Of a DNA stretch of 64,000 bases, positions 33,830 through 46,980 are shown one piece after another. Below the pieces are notes generated by a model. The model was not told where the DNA came from, did no database searches, and saw only the letters and a program-made list of their open reading frames with translations. Each line of letters starts with the position of its first letter. The stretch's first letter is position 1. Source of the stretch: Tubulanus polymorphus (Eukaryota; Nemertea; Palaeonemertea; Tubulaniformes; Tubulanidae); NCBI RefSeq assembly GCF_964204645.1, contig NC_134031.1:186001-250000 (forward strand), in the 5' to 3' direction. Both the position numbers and the translations under genes were made by a program.

Positions 33830-33940
33830 GTTGGGTGTGGTGTGGCGGGGGGTGTGGTGTGGCGGGGGGGTGGGGTGGGTGGGGGTATGGCGGTGTGTGG
33901 TGTGGCGGCGGGGGGGGGGGGGGGGTGGTGGTGGGAGGGC
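33830..33940 (+). repeat. GGTGTGGTGTGGCGGGG G-rich tract
   Basis: GT/GGCG-rich words followed by a long G run. A G-quadruplex candidate. Confidence 0.85.
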
Positions 33941-34407
33941 TTTACGTACACATACACGCATGTTTATCCCTACAAGTAAATTCTCTGAGTTCTCAGAGTG
34001 TTTCACACTTAATCAACACGTTTAAATCATGTCTAGACCTGACTCCTCAATGACTCCTCAATGACTCCTCAATGACTCCTAGATGATACTAATTGTTCGA
34101 GAGTACTAGAAATTATATCCATAGAAATTTATTCATAATGAATAAACGCTTTTATATTCTGAAAACCAAATCACATCAACTGGATGCCTCTTTATCTGAC
34201 AGAAAAATGTTCCATAATTCAGTATTTTTGAGAGGAGAGTGAGAGTAGAGAGTGAGAGAGGAGAGTGAGAGAGAGAGGAGAACAGCATCTATTATTGGAA
34301 AAATGTCACTAGATGATTTTTCTGTTGCTGCTGCTGATGATCATCTTGTTATAATCAGTTTTTGCTGATTCGCAGAATAAGTGGAACGCAAGAGTATTGG
34401 ATACATA

Positions 34408-35235
34408 CAGAATACAGCAGCCCCGCGGGCAGTCCAGTTACAAATACAGAATACAGCAGCCCCGCGGGCAGTCTAGTTACAAATACAGAATACAGCAGCC
34501 CGGCGGGCAGTATAGTTACAAATACAGAATACAGCAGCCCCGCGGGCAGTCTAGTTACAAATACAGAATACAGCAGCCCCGCGGGCAGTCTAGTTACAAA
34601 TACAGAATACAGCAGCCCCGCGGGCAGTATAGTTACAAATACAGAATACAGCAGCCCCGCGGGCAGTCTAGTTACAAATACAGAATACAGCAGCCCCGCG
34701 GGCAGTATAGTTACAAATACAGAATACAGCAGCCCCGCGGGCAGTATAGTTACAAATACAGAATACAGCAGCCCCGCGGGCAGTATAGTTACAAATACAG
34801 AATACAGCAGCCCCGCGGGCAGTATAGTTACAAATACAGAATACAGCAGCCCCGGGGGCAGTATAGTTACAAATACAGAATACAGCAGCCCCGTGGGCAG
34901 TCCAGTTACAAATACAGAATACAGCAGCCCCGCGGGCAGTATAGTTACAAATACAGAATACAGCAGCCCCACGGGCAGTATAGTTACAAATACAGAATAC
35001 AGCAGCCCCGAGGCAGTATAGTTACAAATACAGAATACAGCAGCCCCACGGGCAGTCTAGTTACAAATACAGAATACAGCAGCCCCGCGGGCAGTATAGT
35101 TACAAATACAGAATACAGCAGCCCCGTGGGCAGTCCAGTTACAAATACAGAATACAGCAGCCCCGCGGGCAGTATAGTTACAAATACAGAATACAGCAGC
35201 CCCACGGGCAGTATAGTTACAAATACAGAATATAG
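34408..35235 (+). repeat. 39-bp minisatellite (about 21 copies)
   Basis: Unit AGTTACAAATACAGAATACA plus GCAGCCCCGCGGGCAGTAT. The unit is a multiple of three and free of stops in several frames on both strands, which explains long repetitive open frames (TNTEYSSPAGSIV-type). No start, splice or domain context supports translation. Confidence 0.93.
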
Positions 35236-35514
35236 TGGGGAGTCCAGCTCCAGATTGAATTGCCCACCAAGCACAATCCAGTTACAGTAAGAGTGCCTCA
35301 GCTCAATCTCTTACAGGACGGGGATGGAGGGCGGGGGCGGGAGGGGGAGCGTGGGATCAGCTACTGTTGTCAGTTGATTGAATCTAAATATAATCAATAA
35401 ATGAATGAATATATAACTGATATGAGAGTGATTGATTATTGATTGATTATTGATCTGTTTAATGATGTATAACAGGTATCCATGATGTTACAGCATTATA
35501 TGCACCTAATATAA

Positions 35515-35715
35515 CACTGGTACTGACCACTACTGACCATCATTAACCACTATTGGCCAGTAAACCAGCACTGACCATCACTGAACACTACTGGCAATCA
35601 CTGACCACTACTGACCATCACTGACCAGTACTGACCAGTACAGACCAGTACTGACCATTACAGACCAGTACTGACCAGTAGAGACAAATACAGACTAGTT
35701 ATGACCAGTATGGAC
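35515..35715 (+). repeat. GACCAGTACTGACCATCACT repeat
   Basis: About 18 imperfect copies of a 10-bp ACTGACCA[G/T][T/C]A-type unit, ending in a G run. Confidence 0.85.
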
Positions 35716-36234
35716 CAGGGGGGGGGGGGTTCAGGGGACTAAACACACAGAGCTGTGTACAAGTTATTTTCATGATGGAAAATTTCTTTTTTCTCCTCAT
35801 CACAATTTCATGATCTGTTGCGCAACAATCAATGACACTTTGTTGTTGCCAAGGTCTTATAGGGCGCGAATGGCCGGCGCGGGACGGGGGAGGGGGGAGG
35901 TAATCACAGCTGACACACAACATCATCATCATCATCTAGACCGCCTGTCCGTTACCGTAGTAACGCAAATACAACTATCGAAAAGAGAGAAGAGTATAGA
36001 TACAGGGTGCTTCAAAAACCTCATCACGTCACAGATTTATAAGTATAATTACGGGGTGCTTCAAAAACCTCATCACAATTACATTTACAATTGTCGGTGT
36101 ATGTTATAGAGGGTTATATAGATATTCAGGTCTTATAACTTAGATTCATTTAACTGTGAAAATTGAAGTTATAACTGTCAATGAATTGCTCATATCATGA
36201 GACACAATGGATGAACAAGGTGAACAAGTGACCT

Positions 36235-36455
36235 AGAACAGCCAGATCAGCTGACCACCTGTGACATCATAACCCTAACCCGAGCCAATCAGAAACCCTA
36301 ACCCTAGGTCACCTGACCATCTATGACATCATATCCCCAGGCATCCGACCACTAACCCTAACCCTAGGTCATCTGACCACCTGTGACATCACAAGCCTAG
36401 CCAGCCAATCACAGCTAACCCTAGGTCAGGTGACCACATGTGACATTTAGCTGAC
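36235..36455 (+). repeat. AACCCTAACCCTAGGTCA repeat related to the 24.9-kb array
   Basis: Four imperfect copies of a unit combining CCTAACCCTAGGTCA, TGACCACCTGTGACATCA and GCCAATCA. GCCAATCACAGCTA and CAGGTGACCA also occur in the 60-bp array at 24.9-25.25 kb, where the telomere-like word is TTAGGG; here it reads CCCTAA. Confidence 0.8.
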
Positions 36456-36529
36456 AGGTGATCATGTGATGTAAACAACATGTCAACTGCACAGCGACAG
36501 TCACAGAATAGAGATACAATAAAATACTG

Positions 36530-36650
36530 GAGTAGAGAGTGGAGAGAGTGGAGAGAGTGGAGAGTGGAGAGAGTGGAAGGTGGAGAGAGGAGAGAGGAGA
36601 GAGGGAGAGAGTGGAAAGAGGAAGGAGAGAGGGGAGAGGGAGAGCGGCAA
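36530..36650 (+). repeat. GAGAGTGGAGAGAGTGG purine tract
   Basis: Purine-only tandem of GGAGAGAGT-like words. Confidence 0.85.
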
Positions 36651-36711
36651 CACTTATTGACAGACATATGATATGTCACCAGCAGTAAGTGGTTATACTG
36701 TGACCATTAAC

Positions 36712-36840
36712 CCTCTCTCCCTTACCTAGAACTCTCCTCCCTGTCTCTCTCTCTCTCCTGGCTCTCCCGCTCTCCTTTCTCCTCCCTCTCTCTCCTCCCT
36801 CTCCCCTCTCTCTCCCCTCTCTCTCTCCTCCCTCTCTGTT
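36712..36840 (+). repeat. CTCTCTCCTCCCTCTC pyrimidine tract
   Basis: Pyrimidine-only low-complexity sequence close to the purine tract at 36530-36650; the two could pair as inverted polypurine/polypyrimidine arms. Confidence 0.85.
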
Positions 36841-36949
36841 GTGTGTCTCTGTTATCACACTGCTCCACTGTTATATTGATCTATAAATACATTCATTGTG
36901 CAACTCTGTCTCCTCTCTCTCCATCACATACACAATCAATGATTATATA

Positions 36950-37045
36950 ACACTCTCACTCATCACAGATACAGAACACTCTCACTCATCACAGATACAG
37001 AACACTCTCACTCATCACAGTTACAGAACACTCTCACTCATCACA
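36950..37045 (+). repeat. 26-bp repeat ACACTCTCACTCATCACAGA
   Basis: Four copies of a 26-bp unit. Confidence 0.85.
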
Positions 37046-37131
37046 GTTAGTTCACCATCTCAAATATCTTCAATATTCACACATACACTCAGTGACAACA
37101 GTTTCACATCTACACCAGTACCCCAGTATCA

Positions 37132-37535
37132 GCCCGATTGGTTTCACCAGTAACACCCCGATTGGTTCACCAGTTACATCCCGATTGGTTTCACCAGTAA
37201 CATCCCGATTGGTTTCACCAGTAACATCCCGATTGGTTCACCAGTAACACCCCGATTGGTTCACCAGTAACATCCCGATTGGTTTCACCAGTAACATACC
37301 GATTGGTTTCACCAGTAACATACCGATTGGTTTCACCAGTTACATACCGATTGGTTCACCAGTTACTGTCCGATTGGTTCACCAGTTACATCCCGATTGG
37401 TTTCACCAGTAACAGACCGATTGGTTCACCAGTAACAGACCGATTGGTTCACCAGTAACAGACCAATTGGTTCACCAGTAACAGCCCGATTGGTTCACCA
37501 GTAACACCCGATTGGTTCACCAGTAACACCCATAA
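37132..37535 (+). repeat. 23/24-bp minisatellite CCGATTGGTTTCACCAGTAA
   Basis: About 17 copies of the unit CCGATTGGTTTCACCAGTAA plus CATC, with one-base length variants. Confidence 0.92.
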
Positions 37536-37904
37536 TGGATATGATCCCAGCTGTTTGTTATGATTCTCAGGAGTATAGCAATATAACAATTCATTTCATT
37601 TTGAAATGAATATTTCTATTGATATTAAAAGTTTTTAATGCTGATTAGAATATAACATTGAGTCTCATTAAAACATTCGAACGACTGCCTGCTATTTTAT
37701 AAATGAAACTAGATTAAATTCAATGAAAATGTTTCTTGGAAAATTGCGCTGAAAGCTTGTAGTCGATACTGAGTGAGTTGTATGACACCAGTGAGCTGTA
37801 TCACTAGAATCTGCTACATCCAGACTAACGTAATAAAAATGATTGAATGACTGAAACAGTGAATTTATGAGTGAGTGATAAAAACTGTACTGAGCTGAGA
37901 GCAG

Positions 37905-38612
37905 TGAGAGAGAGCAGTAAGAGTAGTAAGAGCAGTGAGAGTAGAGAGAGTGGTGAGAGTAGAGAGAGTGGTGAGAGTAGAGAGAGTGGTGAGAGTAGAG
38001 AGAGCGGTGAGAGTAGAGAGAGTGGTGAGAGTAGAGAGAGTGGTGAGAGCAGTGAGAGTAGAGAGAGTGGTGAGAGTAGAGAGAGTGGTGAGACTGGAGA
38101 GAGTAGAGAGAGTGGTGAGAGTAGAGAGAGTGGTGAGAGTAGAGAGAGTGGTGAGAGTAGCGAGAGTGGTGAGAGTAGAGAGAGTGGTGAGAGTAGAGAG
38201 AGTGGTGAGAGTAGAGAGAGTGGTGAGAGTAGAGAGAGTGGTGAGAGTAGAGAGAGTGGTGAGAGTAGAGAGAGTGGTGAGAGTAGAGAGAGTGGTGAGA
38301 GTAGTAAGAGTGGTGAGAGTAGAGAGAGTGGTGAGAGTAGAGAGAGTGGTGAGAGTAGAGAGAGTGGTGAGAGTAGCGAGAGTGGTGAGAGTAGAGAGAG
38401 TGGTGAGAGTAGAGAGAGTGGTGAGAGTAGAGAGAGTGGTGAGAGTAGAGAGAGTGGTGAGAGTAGAGAGAGTGGTGAGAGTAGAGAGAGTGGTGAGAGT
38501 AGAGAGAGTGGTGAGAGTAGAGAGAGTGGTGAGAGTAGAGAGAGTGGTGAGAGTAGAGAGAGTGGTGAGAGTAGAGAGAGTGGTGAGAGTAGAGAGAGTG
38601 GTGAGAGTAGCA
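37905..38612 (+). repeat. 18-bp purine-rich minisatellite GAGAGTAGAGAGAGTGGT
   Basis: About 39 copies of the 18-bp unit. All frames are open because the unit has no stop codons, which gives Arg/Glu/Ser/Gly frames on plus and Thr/Leu/Ser frames on minus. I do not support translation. Confidence 0.93.
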
Positions 38613-38704
38613 GGCTGCTGAACAGTACTCACTGAAATCAGTTCACCTATATCTACTGTACTCAAATGACTCTCATCACAATGTGACACCGGTACAAACT
38701 ATCA

Positions 38705-39165
38705 CATTACAAACACCCCTCCCCTCCTCCCTATACACGCTGCTGTCACGTTACAACACCCCCTCCCCTCCTCCCTATACACGCTGCTGTCACGTTACAA
38801 CACCCCCTCCCCTCCTCCCTATACACGCTGCTGTCACATTACAAACACCCCCTCCCCTCCTCCCTATACACCCTGCTGTCACATTACAAACACCCCCTCC
38901 CCTCCTCCCTATACACCCTGCTGTCACATTACAAACACCCCCTCCCCTCCTCCCTATACACGCTGCTGTCACGTTACAACACCCCCTCCCCTCCTCCCTA
39001 TACACGCTGCTGTCACATTACAAACACCCCCTCCCCTCCTCCCTATACACGCTGCTGTCACGTTACAACACCCCCTCCCCTCCTCCCTATACACGCTGCT
39101 GTCACGTTACAAACACCCCTCCTCCCCTCCTCCCTATACACGCTGCTGTCACGTTACAACCCCCT
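38705..39165 (+). repeat. 44/45-bp minisatellite CCTCCCTATACACGCTGCTG
   Basis: About ten copies of a unit made of CCCCTCCCCTCCTCCCTATA, CACGCTGCTGTCACGTTACA and AACA. Confidence 0.92.
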
Positions 39166-39582
39166 CTGACAAACTGTCACATTACACCCTACCCCCTGAC
39201 ACACTGTCACATGACCCCCCCACAAACCGCCCCAAAGTGTCATTCCCCAAACTGTGTCTGATAAGCGTTCAAAAAGTTTCTGAATTGTAAAAAACACGAT
39301 AAAACTAAAACTAAGGGCTCAACTACACGACTAAAATTCCTCTGTGTAATAAAAATAAATACTATTTTTTCCTGATGATATTTGAGGCCATAAAATAGTG
39401 ACTACAGAATATGATACTTACTGAATAAATCAGTGATCAATAAACTGATTAATCCTTGTAATGGTTAAATCCTTATCTAACTAATATCCATCAGACAGAC
39501 AGAGAGAGAGAGACTTCAATCTAGTGAAATAGAAAATGTTTTAAATTTTGTAGAATATTTTGAACTGGTGTTTACTGCAGTA

Positions 39583-39616
<34 letters not shown>
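39583..39616 (+). repeat. (CTG)n microsatellite
   Basis: Eleven triplets, uninterrupted. Confidence 0.92.
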
Positions 39617-39617
<1 letters not shown>

Positions 39618-39709
39618 AACAGTAGCGCGTGTCAATGTGACATACACATCGTACATGCATTGATTTTATACTCAGTACTCGCGCGCGCGAGCGAGCGGTA
39701 GCACGTGAC

Positions 39710-39800
39710 TCACCAGAGAGAGAGAACTCACCAGTGAAAACTCACCAGTGGAACTCACCAGCGACAACTCACCAGCGACAACTCACAACCGTCAACTCAA
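39710..39800 (+). repeat. ACTCACCAGCGACA short tandem repeat
   Basis: Five to six copies of ACTCACCAG[C/T]G-type units of 13-18 bp. Confidence 0.75.
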
Positions 39801-39954
39801 ACATAGCGTAACGCCCTCTAGTGACAGGAATGGTGGGTTCCCTCCAGCAGGACACTGATGTATATGTACATTATGTTCATATCTTGTTGTTATGGGAATT
39901 TCTCTGAAATATTTTATTAAGTATGACTATTCTAGAACCCCTCACAGCCCACAG

Positions 39955-40150
39955 GTGGTAGCCCGTAGCCCGCAGCCTACAGCCCGTAGCCAACAGCCCG
40001 TAGCCTACAGCCCGTAGCCTACAGCCCGTAGCCTACAGCCCGTAGCCCATAGCCAACAGCCCGTAGCCTACAGCCCGTAGCCTACAGCCCGTAGCCTACA
40101 GCCCGTAGCCTACAGCCCGTAGCCAACAGCCCGTAGCCTACAGCCCGTAG
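39955..40150 (+). repeat. 14-bp minisatellite AGCCCGTAGCCTAC
   Basis: About 14 copies with CCTAC/CCAAC variants. Confidence 0.92.
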
Positions 40151-42480
40151 CACACATCTGTTAGTTCATTCTAAATTCACTGTAATAATTATCATTTAGA
40201 AACAGCTGACTATTAAAACCAGCATGTGTTACACTGCGTTCTGAATGCAAAACAATTTGAACCCCTAGGAATTAATTTCTACATAAAAACTGAATATGTA
40301 ATTGTATAAATAATGTGCGGGTTGTTTCACATTTCCTTTCGTAATTCAATAGTCACTAAACAAATTTTCATAGTAACCTAAACAAACGACTGAGAACTTA
40401 AAATATATCGCAACTAATTCACATATTTAATTTCATATTTCAAAAATGAATTTCCTCAATAACAGAAATAAATGGAAACAGTAAAAGTTTAATCGATGCT
40501 ATCATCCCCTAACACGACCTCGTATAAACAACTAGTGAACCTAGACCTATAGACCAAAACCCTAGACGTGTCCTTTTAACCGTCAAAGAGCTGAAAAAAC
40601 AAACGTTAACAGAACAGACTGTAGCCAACATACGATGGATTAATGGAAAGTAGATTCTCTAGAGAGATTAACAGCAATAATTCATTTTACTCAGACAGAC
40701 CTTTTACCAAAACTATTAGCAAACAATTCTAACATCGTTTCCCTTTATCATTGACTGTTTTAACAGTTAATTCCCCTGGGAATAAACTCATTTTAATTCC
40801 TGGAGACAGAACTGTGGAACTGGGTCCGATATTGTGGAACTGGATCCAGAACTGCAGGGTACAGATCTGTGTATCTGTGTCTGATGTGGTAGAAGTTTAT
40901 ATCTATACAACTAATTAATAATAAAAGAATAATTTCAGGGTGATCAGAGAGAGAGGAACAAGTTCTTATCACAACTCAGCAAAACAAACAAAATATGCAA
41001 TATACTTCACTGTGAAGAGTGGGTAAGAAAATATTATAAATAGAGAGAGAGAGAGAGAGAGAGAGAAACATTGATTAATTATTGAAGAGGAAATGTTAAC
41101 CCCCACCACAACCATACCCCCCTCCTCCTCCTCCCCCCTCCCCCACACACACACACCCGAGATGATCAGCTGATTACTGATACTAGTTTTTAAATCATTA
41201 ATTATTTACGCCTCAGAAAATGCATGAAGTTTCTTTCTAAAAATAGGATGAAGATAATTGATGGATCCCAATAGAGGCATTCATCACTAACCTCAATCGT
41301 GACCTCAATCGTGACCTCACTCATAGCCTCACATTTGGGAATCATTTCTCATAATGTTTTTGAATCAGTTTTTATCAGATTTTCTCAGAATTTCAGTCTT
41401 TAAGGATTTCAATTAGCGCGATATTTACTGTTTAAATCTATGGATCCCTGAACGCACAGTTCATTAATTTGTTTGGATAAATCTAAAGACTGAATATTTT
41501 TGTTCTTTCAGCTCAGACATCAATTACATCAATTTAGTCCAGTCACGCGTACATGATTTAATGTCAAAGATGTCTCCTCGAAGTCTGATTCGATCTTAGA
41601 TGTGTCCAAACAACTCAGATATCACTCTCTTGAGTCGGACTAATCTCGCCCTGTCCAAAAATATCAGAGTTAACAGTATAACTGTAGAATTATCTCAAAC
41701 TACATTCAAACTAGACCTATACGTGTAGGCCTTCCACACGTATCCACAGTTTGACGTTAGTGGCAACGTTCACCCTCATAGAGGCTTCAGATATTTCATA
41801 AGGGGTCACTGATTGTCAGAAGGGTGGATGTAAAAATGAAAGGAGAATAGTGACTGCAGATAGAACTGGTAGCTCCACATCCACAGTTCCACACAGTTCC
41901 ACACATTTCAACTTTAAATAGTTAAAATATCAGAAATGCACTGATTGAACTCATGTGGAATCAGATAAATCTGATGTGACTGCGGAGCTGGATCCTGAAG
42001 GCGATAGTTTTGTGTAAATATTTATAACTCATTTTCGTCGTAAATCTCGTAGTGAGTTTCAAGCTGTAAGAACTCTTTAAGAACTCTTTATCGAGAGATG
42101 AAGTTAGCAGTTTTTACTACGAACAGTTAAAAAATCAAATTTACAATTCACTCCAGAAATGTGTCACAGTCATTAAACTAAATAAATAGAAAACTATTAT
42201 TTGCTGCAGTTTCTAGATTTCAGTTTATCTGAAGGAGGCTTCATTCATACGGTACTACAGTCACTGAGCCTCACGGAGGAGAGAGAGGAGAGAGAGGGAG
42301 GAGAGAGGAGAGGGAGAGAAGGAGAGGAGAGGGGGAGAGAGAGCCCTCATATTTCAGAATACACAATGATGCCTGCACTAGTTGTGACGTTTATTATGTT
42401 GATGACTTATCAAAATGATGAGTTAAACTTTGTAAATTCAATTAGAAAACCATAAATCATAAAAAGATGACTTCGGTACA
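40151..42480. other. Gene-less stretch
   Basis: AT-rich, with a GA microsatellite (41043-41066), a CCTCAATCGTGA repeat (about 41290-41330) and a purine tract (42275-42345). A CAGAACTGTGGAACTGG word at about 40806-40855 belongs to a family seen elsewhere in the window. I see no supportable gene. Confidence 0.6.
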
Positions 42481-42494
42481 ATACATGTGACGAC

Positions 42495-42778
42495 TTATCA
42501 GAGATGACTTCAGTACTATGTGACGACTTATCAGAGATGACTTCAGTACTATGTGACGACTTATCAGAGATGACTTCAGTACTATGTGACGACTTATCAG
42601 AGATGACTTCAGTACTATGTGACGACTTATCAGAGATGACTTCAGTACTATGTGACGACTTATCAGAGATGACTTCAGTACTATGTGACGACTTATCAGA
42701 GATGACTTCAGTACTATGTGACAACTTATCAGAGATGACTTCAGTACTATGTGACGACTTATCAGAGATGACAAGTTA
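42495..42778 (+). repeat. 33-bp minisatellite GATGACTTCAGTACTATGTG
   Basis: About 8.5 copies of the 33-bp unit GATGACTTCAGTACTATGTG plus ACGACTTATCAGA. Its minus strand has an open frame that is repeat-derived. Confidence 0.93.
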
Positions 42779-42917
42779 AAGCATGAGTATATATTTAGAA
42801 TGAAGCTAATGGATGTCTTACCTAACTGGATAGGCAGGCCAAAACCTGCAAACACTGCTGACATCTTCAATACACTGATAGATCCCTGACCGGCTCACAG
42901 AACAACCACAGTCAACG

Positions 42918-42985
42918 AATACTAGTACGAATACCAGTACGAATACTAGTACGAATACTAGTACGAATACCAGTACGAATATGTG
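42918..42985 (+). repeat. 12-bp repeat ACGAATACTAGT
   Basis: Five to six copies of ACGAATACTAGT or ACGAATACCAGT; ACTAGT is self-complementary. Confidence 0.9.
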
Positions 42986-43089
42986 AGAATAGTCTGAAAT
43001 TATATCATAAAAAAACCTCATACATTATCAATCAACTACGAGACTCAGTTAAATTACAATCTTTAGATTTAATTCAACTACAGTTTACA

Positions 43090-43285
43090 GGGAGTATTTA
43101 TAGGGAGGGGATGTTTAGGGGAGGGGGTGTTTAGGAGGAGAGGGTGTTTAGGGGGAGAGGGTGTTTAGGGGGAGGGATGTTTAGGGGGAGAGGGTGTTTA
43201 GGAGAGGGTGTTTAGGGGAGGGGGTGTTTAGGGGGAGAGGGTGTTTAGGGGGAGAGGGTGTTTAGGAGGAGAGGGTGTTTGTAAA
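43090..43285 (+). repeat. GGTGTTTAGGGGGAGAG minisatellite
   Basis: About eleven copies of a 16-20 bp unit with GTGTTTAGG and G runs. Confidence 0.88.
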
Positions 43286-44364
43286 GAGGAGGTTAAAGGA
43301 CGTGTTTATTCTAAGGTCATTGATCTGTACTAAGTACACAGTAAATAAATATAAATATAGTTAAATATATTTATCAATATTCAATATTTATTGTTATTAT
43401 AAATATAAAGAGACAAGTTCAAACACAGCTTAAACTATTAATCAATTACTGCGCTGTATGGTGTCAGGGGAGGGTCACGGGGGTCAGGCAGGCATGAAAT
43501 CATAATCTATATTCAAATCCCTGTCGATTTATTAATTCAAACATATGTTTCACGGAGCAGAATTTATTAATCCAGACACACACAAAATATCATGCTTAAA
43601 TTCTGAACGCTTAAAACTATAATTTATTGATCCACACTTTATCTGTATCAGAGGCTAAATTAGGGTTTTTCATGGAATTGTACAAATCATAAATCTCTTA
43701 AATTTTAGCTTTTAGAAATGAGATATCAAATATTTTATTACATCAAAAGTATTTACAAAAAATGTCTAATTGAAACATCTAACGGAGATATGAAGAACAC
43801 AGAGATATAAAGGCTGTAATCGCTAACACTGAGTTTAAATAGTGTTAAACAAGCTACTGGTTTAGATATACAACATTAGTTTGAACAGTAGGACACCGAG
43901 CCAGCCAGCAGCCAGCAGCCAGCAGCCAGGTAACCACTGCCTCTATTTTTATCTATGCACCTACCTGGCTTCAAATGACCTCTAAATCCAATCTCTGAAC
44001 AGCAGTTCGACAGAAAAAAAACACCTGAAAAAATACCGAAAATAATCAGACGTTTACAAAAATAAACACAAATTCCGATGTAACGTTTGTGATCGGGAAT
44101 CGATATTGTTTCTATGAGAATTTCTCGAAACGCGACAAGTTGTAAGTTGTATTGAGTGTGAGGAATACAGTCCAGTCACACGTGATGTTTATAGATCTAT
44201 AAATAATCAGCAGGTATCAAAAACTGGAAACTCTTATCAATAAGAGTCAATACTACATTTATATTTACTCAGTCAATAATATAATATAGAAGTTGTATTG
44301 CACTGGCAAGTGAGGGAGAGAGGTGGTGGCGGTGTGATAACTGGAACTGGAACAAGCAGTCTCT

Positions 44365-44456
<92 letters not shown>

Positions 44457-46980
44457 TAGATCTCCATAAATAAATAGAGTATCATTGAAAAGTTTTTAAC
44501 AATAACTGAAATATTCTTCAAATGACCGAATTATCAGAACAAATCTATAATGCAGTCTCTAAAATAAACAATAGTTTAATATTCATTTCAGAAAATCACA
44601 GTTTTCTATAGATAAAACATTTAATTCTGTAAGAATACTGACCTAATTATTAAATAAATCCGTTATTATAATAGTGAATTAAAGATAGCTGAAAGGAACG
44701 CACGCACAGTGGTATATAGTCGACTAAGTGTACTTTATCCATAAAAACCTCAATTGTATTTTAATAATTCATTTCAATCAATAATTATTTTCATTTATTC
44801 AAACTCTTTCAAACAATTCCATTTTTTACGACGCAGATGACCTAAAAATTCTCCGAAACTCTTTTCATTTAAAGAAGAATCTTGTAAGGATTGATTTCAA
44901 TCGGTCGTCATAGTCAAGTATTCATTGTGTTTATAAACACTGTGTCATAGAAACCTTCACATTCATACGACCTTGACCTACGAGTAAACATACTAAATCA
45001 GCTGATAATGGATCAGGTGATTCCTAGCGGTATTCAATAAAGAGCTGTCCACCGCCGGGCGGAGTGGAGTGAGAATCTGCTGTTCACCCATATCTGTTTG
45101 GTGTCATCACAAAAACAACTTCAAATTCCACTCAAATAAAAACCTCCACAATCTAGACTCGAACAGTGATGAAACAGACTATAGTCCTATTTAGTGAAGA
45201 TGATTATTAGGATAAAGTTGAAATATTGAATAAACTACTATTAACTCAAGGAAGATCATTTCACACTCATCTTAACTCTCAGTGTGTGCAGGGATTCTAT
45301 ATAATCTAGACAACACGGACTCAGGTTCCGTCCTGGGATCACAATTATCATATCAAATCATCTTCAAATATCATTGAGAAAAAATAAATCAATTATTATG
45401 AGCGAAAATTTTATTCGGCCGAATAAAAAATTAATAAAAATGTTGTAGGTCTCTTTTTTTACGGAGCAAATTTACACAATCGATTTTCAATAAATGGCTG
45501 AACATGAGTCGAGTCGAGAATTGGCTTCGTTCCCACATAACGACCACGGCTTTCAATGTGACATGACAATAATCTCTATCATTCTCTATTCATAAACAAC
45601 AAACTGTGGAAATTATCATTCTATAAAATTTCCGAAAAACCACTGAATTAACCATTTGATTCCGATATAAAAATTTATCTAAAAAATTATAATGAATATT
45701 TGTGAGGGAGATGATAGGAACAGTAAAACTCAAACCTGTCAAACACTGCCATATTTGTTTAAGCCTCTCACTTTTCAGTAAACCCATTGTTTAGGTTTCT
45801 GTAGGATTAAAAAAACAGCACCGGGAGTTTGAGAGTAGACAGGTAGACCTTGAATAATAAATCATATTCCATTAAAAAATAACAGATTAATGAGCCTATA
45901 TTAACTGAAGCTATTTGAGGCGTCAGCTTGGTCCAGGTACCCGGGCCCGCTGTATCTCTGGTTCACCCACGCCCAGGGGCCTGATACCACTCTCCTCCCT
46001 CTCCATCCTCCTCTCTACCCGTATCACTAGACAACAACGATGAAAATGAAACTAATGATAAGAGAAATAAAATTTAATTGATGTAAAAATAGACGATATT
46101 TATTTCACACAGCAACAAAAAACTGAAACAAAGAATGAATGAATTACCTGAATTCAAACGGCGTTCAATAATCCTTCAGTTTCCTCAATTACTGCTGTCT
46201 ACAATAAAATATCGAAATGTTTCAGCGAAAAAACTCAATGAACCTGTCAAGTCGTGTCGAGTCACAGTGTTAGGTCCGGTGCCGCGCCGGGGTGGTCCGG
46301 TGCCGCTAGTCCGGACCGTAGTCCAGTTGGGGCCTTTCGTATACGAAATACACTACTTAAACACTTTTTGATAATAGGGAAATAATCAATGAATCCGTAT
46401 TGATGCTCGCAGAAGTTTGGAGTCGAAAAGAGATATTTCTTATTCGTTTCGTCGTTTCAGTTCGTTTAGAACCTAGAGGGCAGCACCGGACAGTGAATGC
46501 AATTCAATTCAAAGAATTTATTACAAATCAATTTACTTTTATTGACAGCTGACAGGAGTTTAGGTTTAAAATGATATTTCTACGCATGCAGTCGAGGTAA
46601 TTATTATAACCCCATAAAAGCGTGATCCTCCTCACTATAAAGTGTAGTTTGTGACAATGACTGCCCAAGTTTTACACGCGCAGGGACCAGGCAGCACTGA
46701 CCGGCAGTGACTTGGATGAGGCGGCGAGCTGCACTGTGGTGATGTCTCACTCCTTTTACAGTGTGACAGTTGTGGAGTTGATTCAATCAGGAGCCTTGAT
46801 AGATAAAAGGGGCCCTTGTTGATTGCCGCCAAAAATGCAATAACACCTGCATTCTGTGTGGACGTGTGAAATGTTACGGTCCAAGTTGTAAGTCACATGT
46901 TGTAACACTTCATTGCCGTTTACTTTTACAGCCTAATGTTAGGGTCATAGGGAGCAGCGAGTTTTATATCGAAGACAACG
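43286..46980. other. Gene-less AT-rich stretch upstream of REV1
   Basis: Includes CAGCCAG repeats (about 43895-43928), a (TA)n tract, and CpG-rich words near 46260-46325. A moderately GC-rich segment at about 46600-46840 may be an old dispersed repeat. No domain or exon chain was found on either strand. Confidence 0.55.
44366..44451 (+). repeat. (TA)n microsatellite
   Basis: About 43 TA dinucleotides with almost no interruption, a likely cruciform/instability site. Confidence 0.95.

Noticed and set aside
34355-35290. Long open frames on both strands over the 39-bp array (200-300 codons)
   Set aside because: The unit is a multiple of three and stop-free in several frames. Equal openness on both strands argues for repeat, not coding.
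37865-38689. Arg/Glu/Ser/Gly and Thr/Leu/Ser open frames of 230-270 codons
   Set aside because: An 18-bp stop-free repeat read in three frames. No gene context on either side.
45590-46832. Minus-strand open frames of 60-65 codons upstream of REV1
   Set aside because: No domain, poor codon composition, and no chain of exons with matching splice borders was found.
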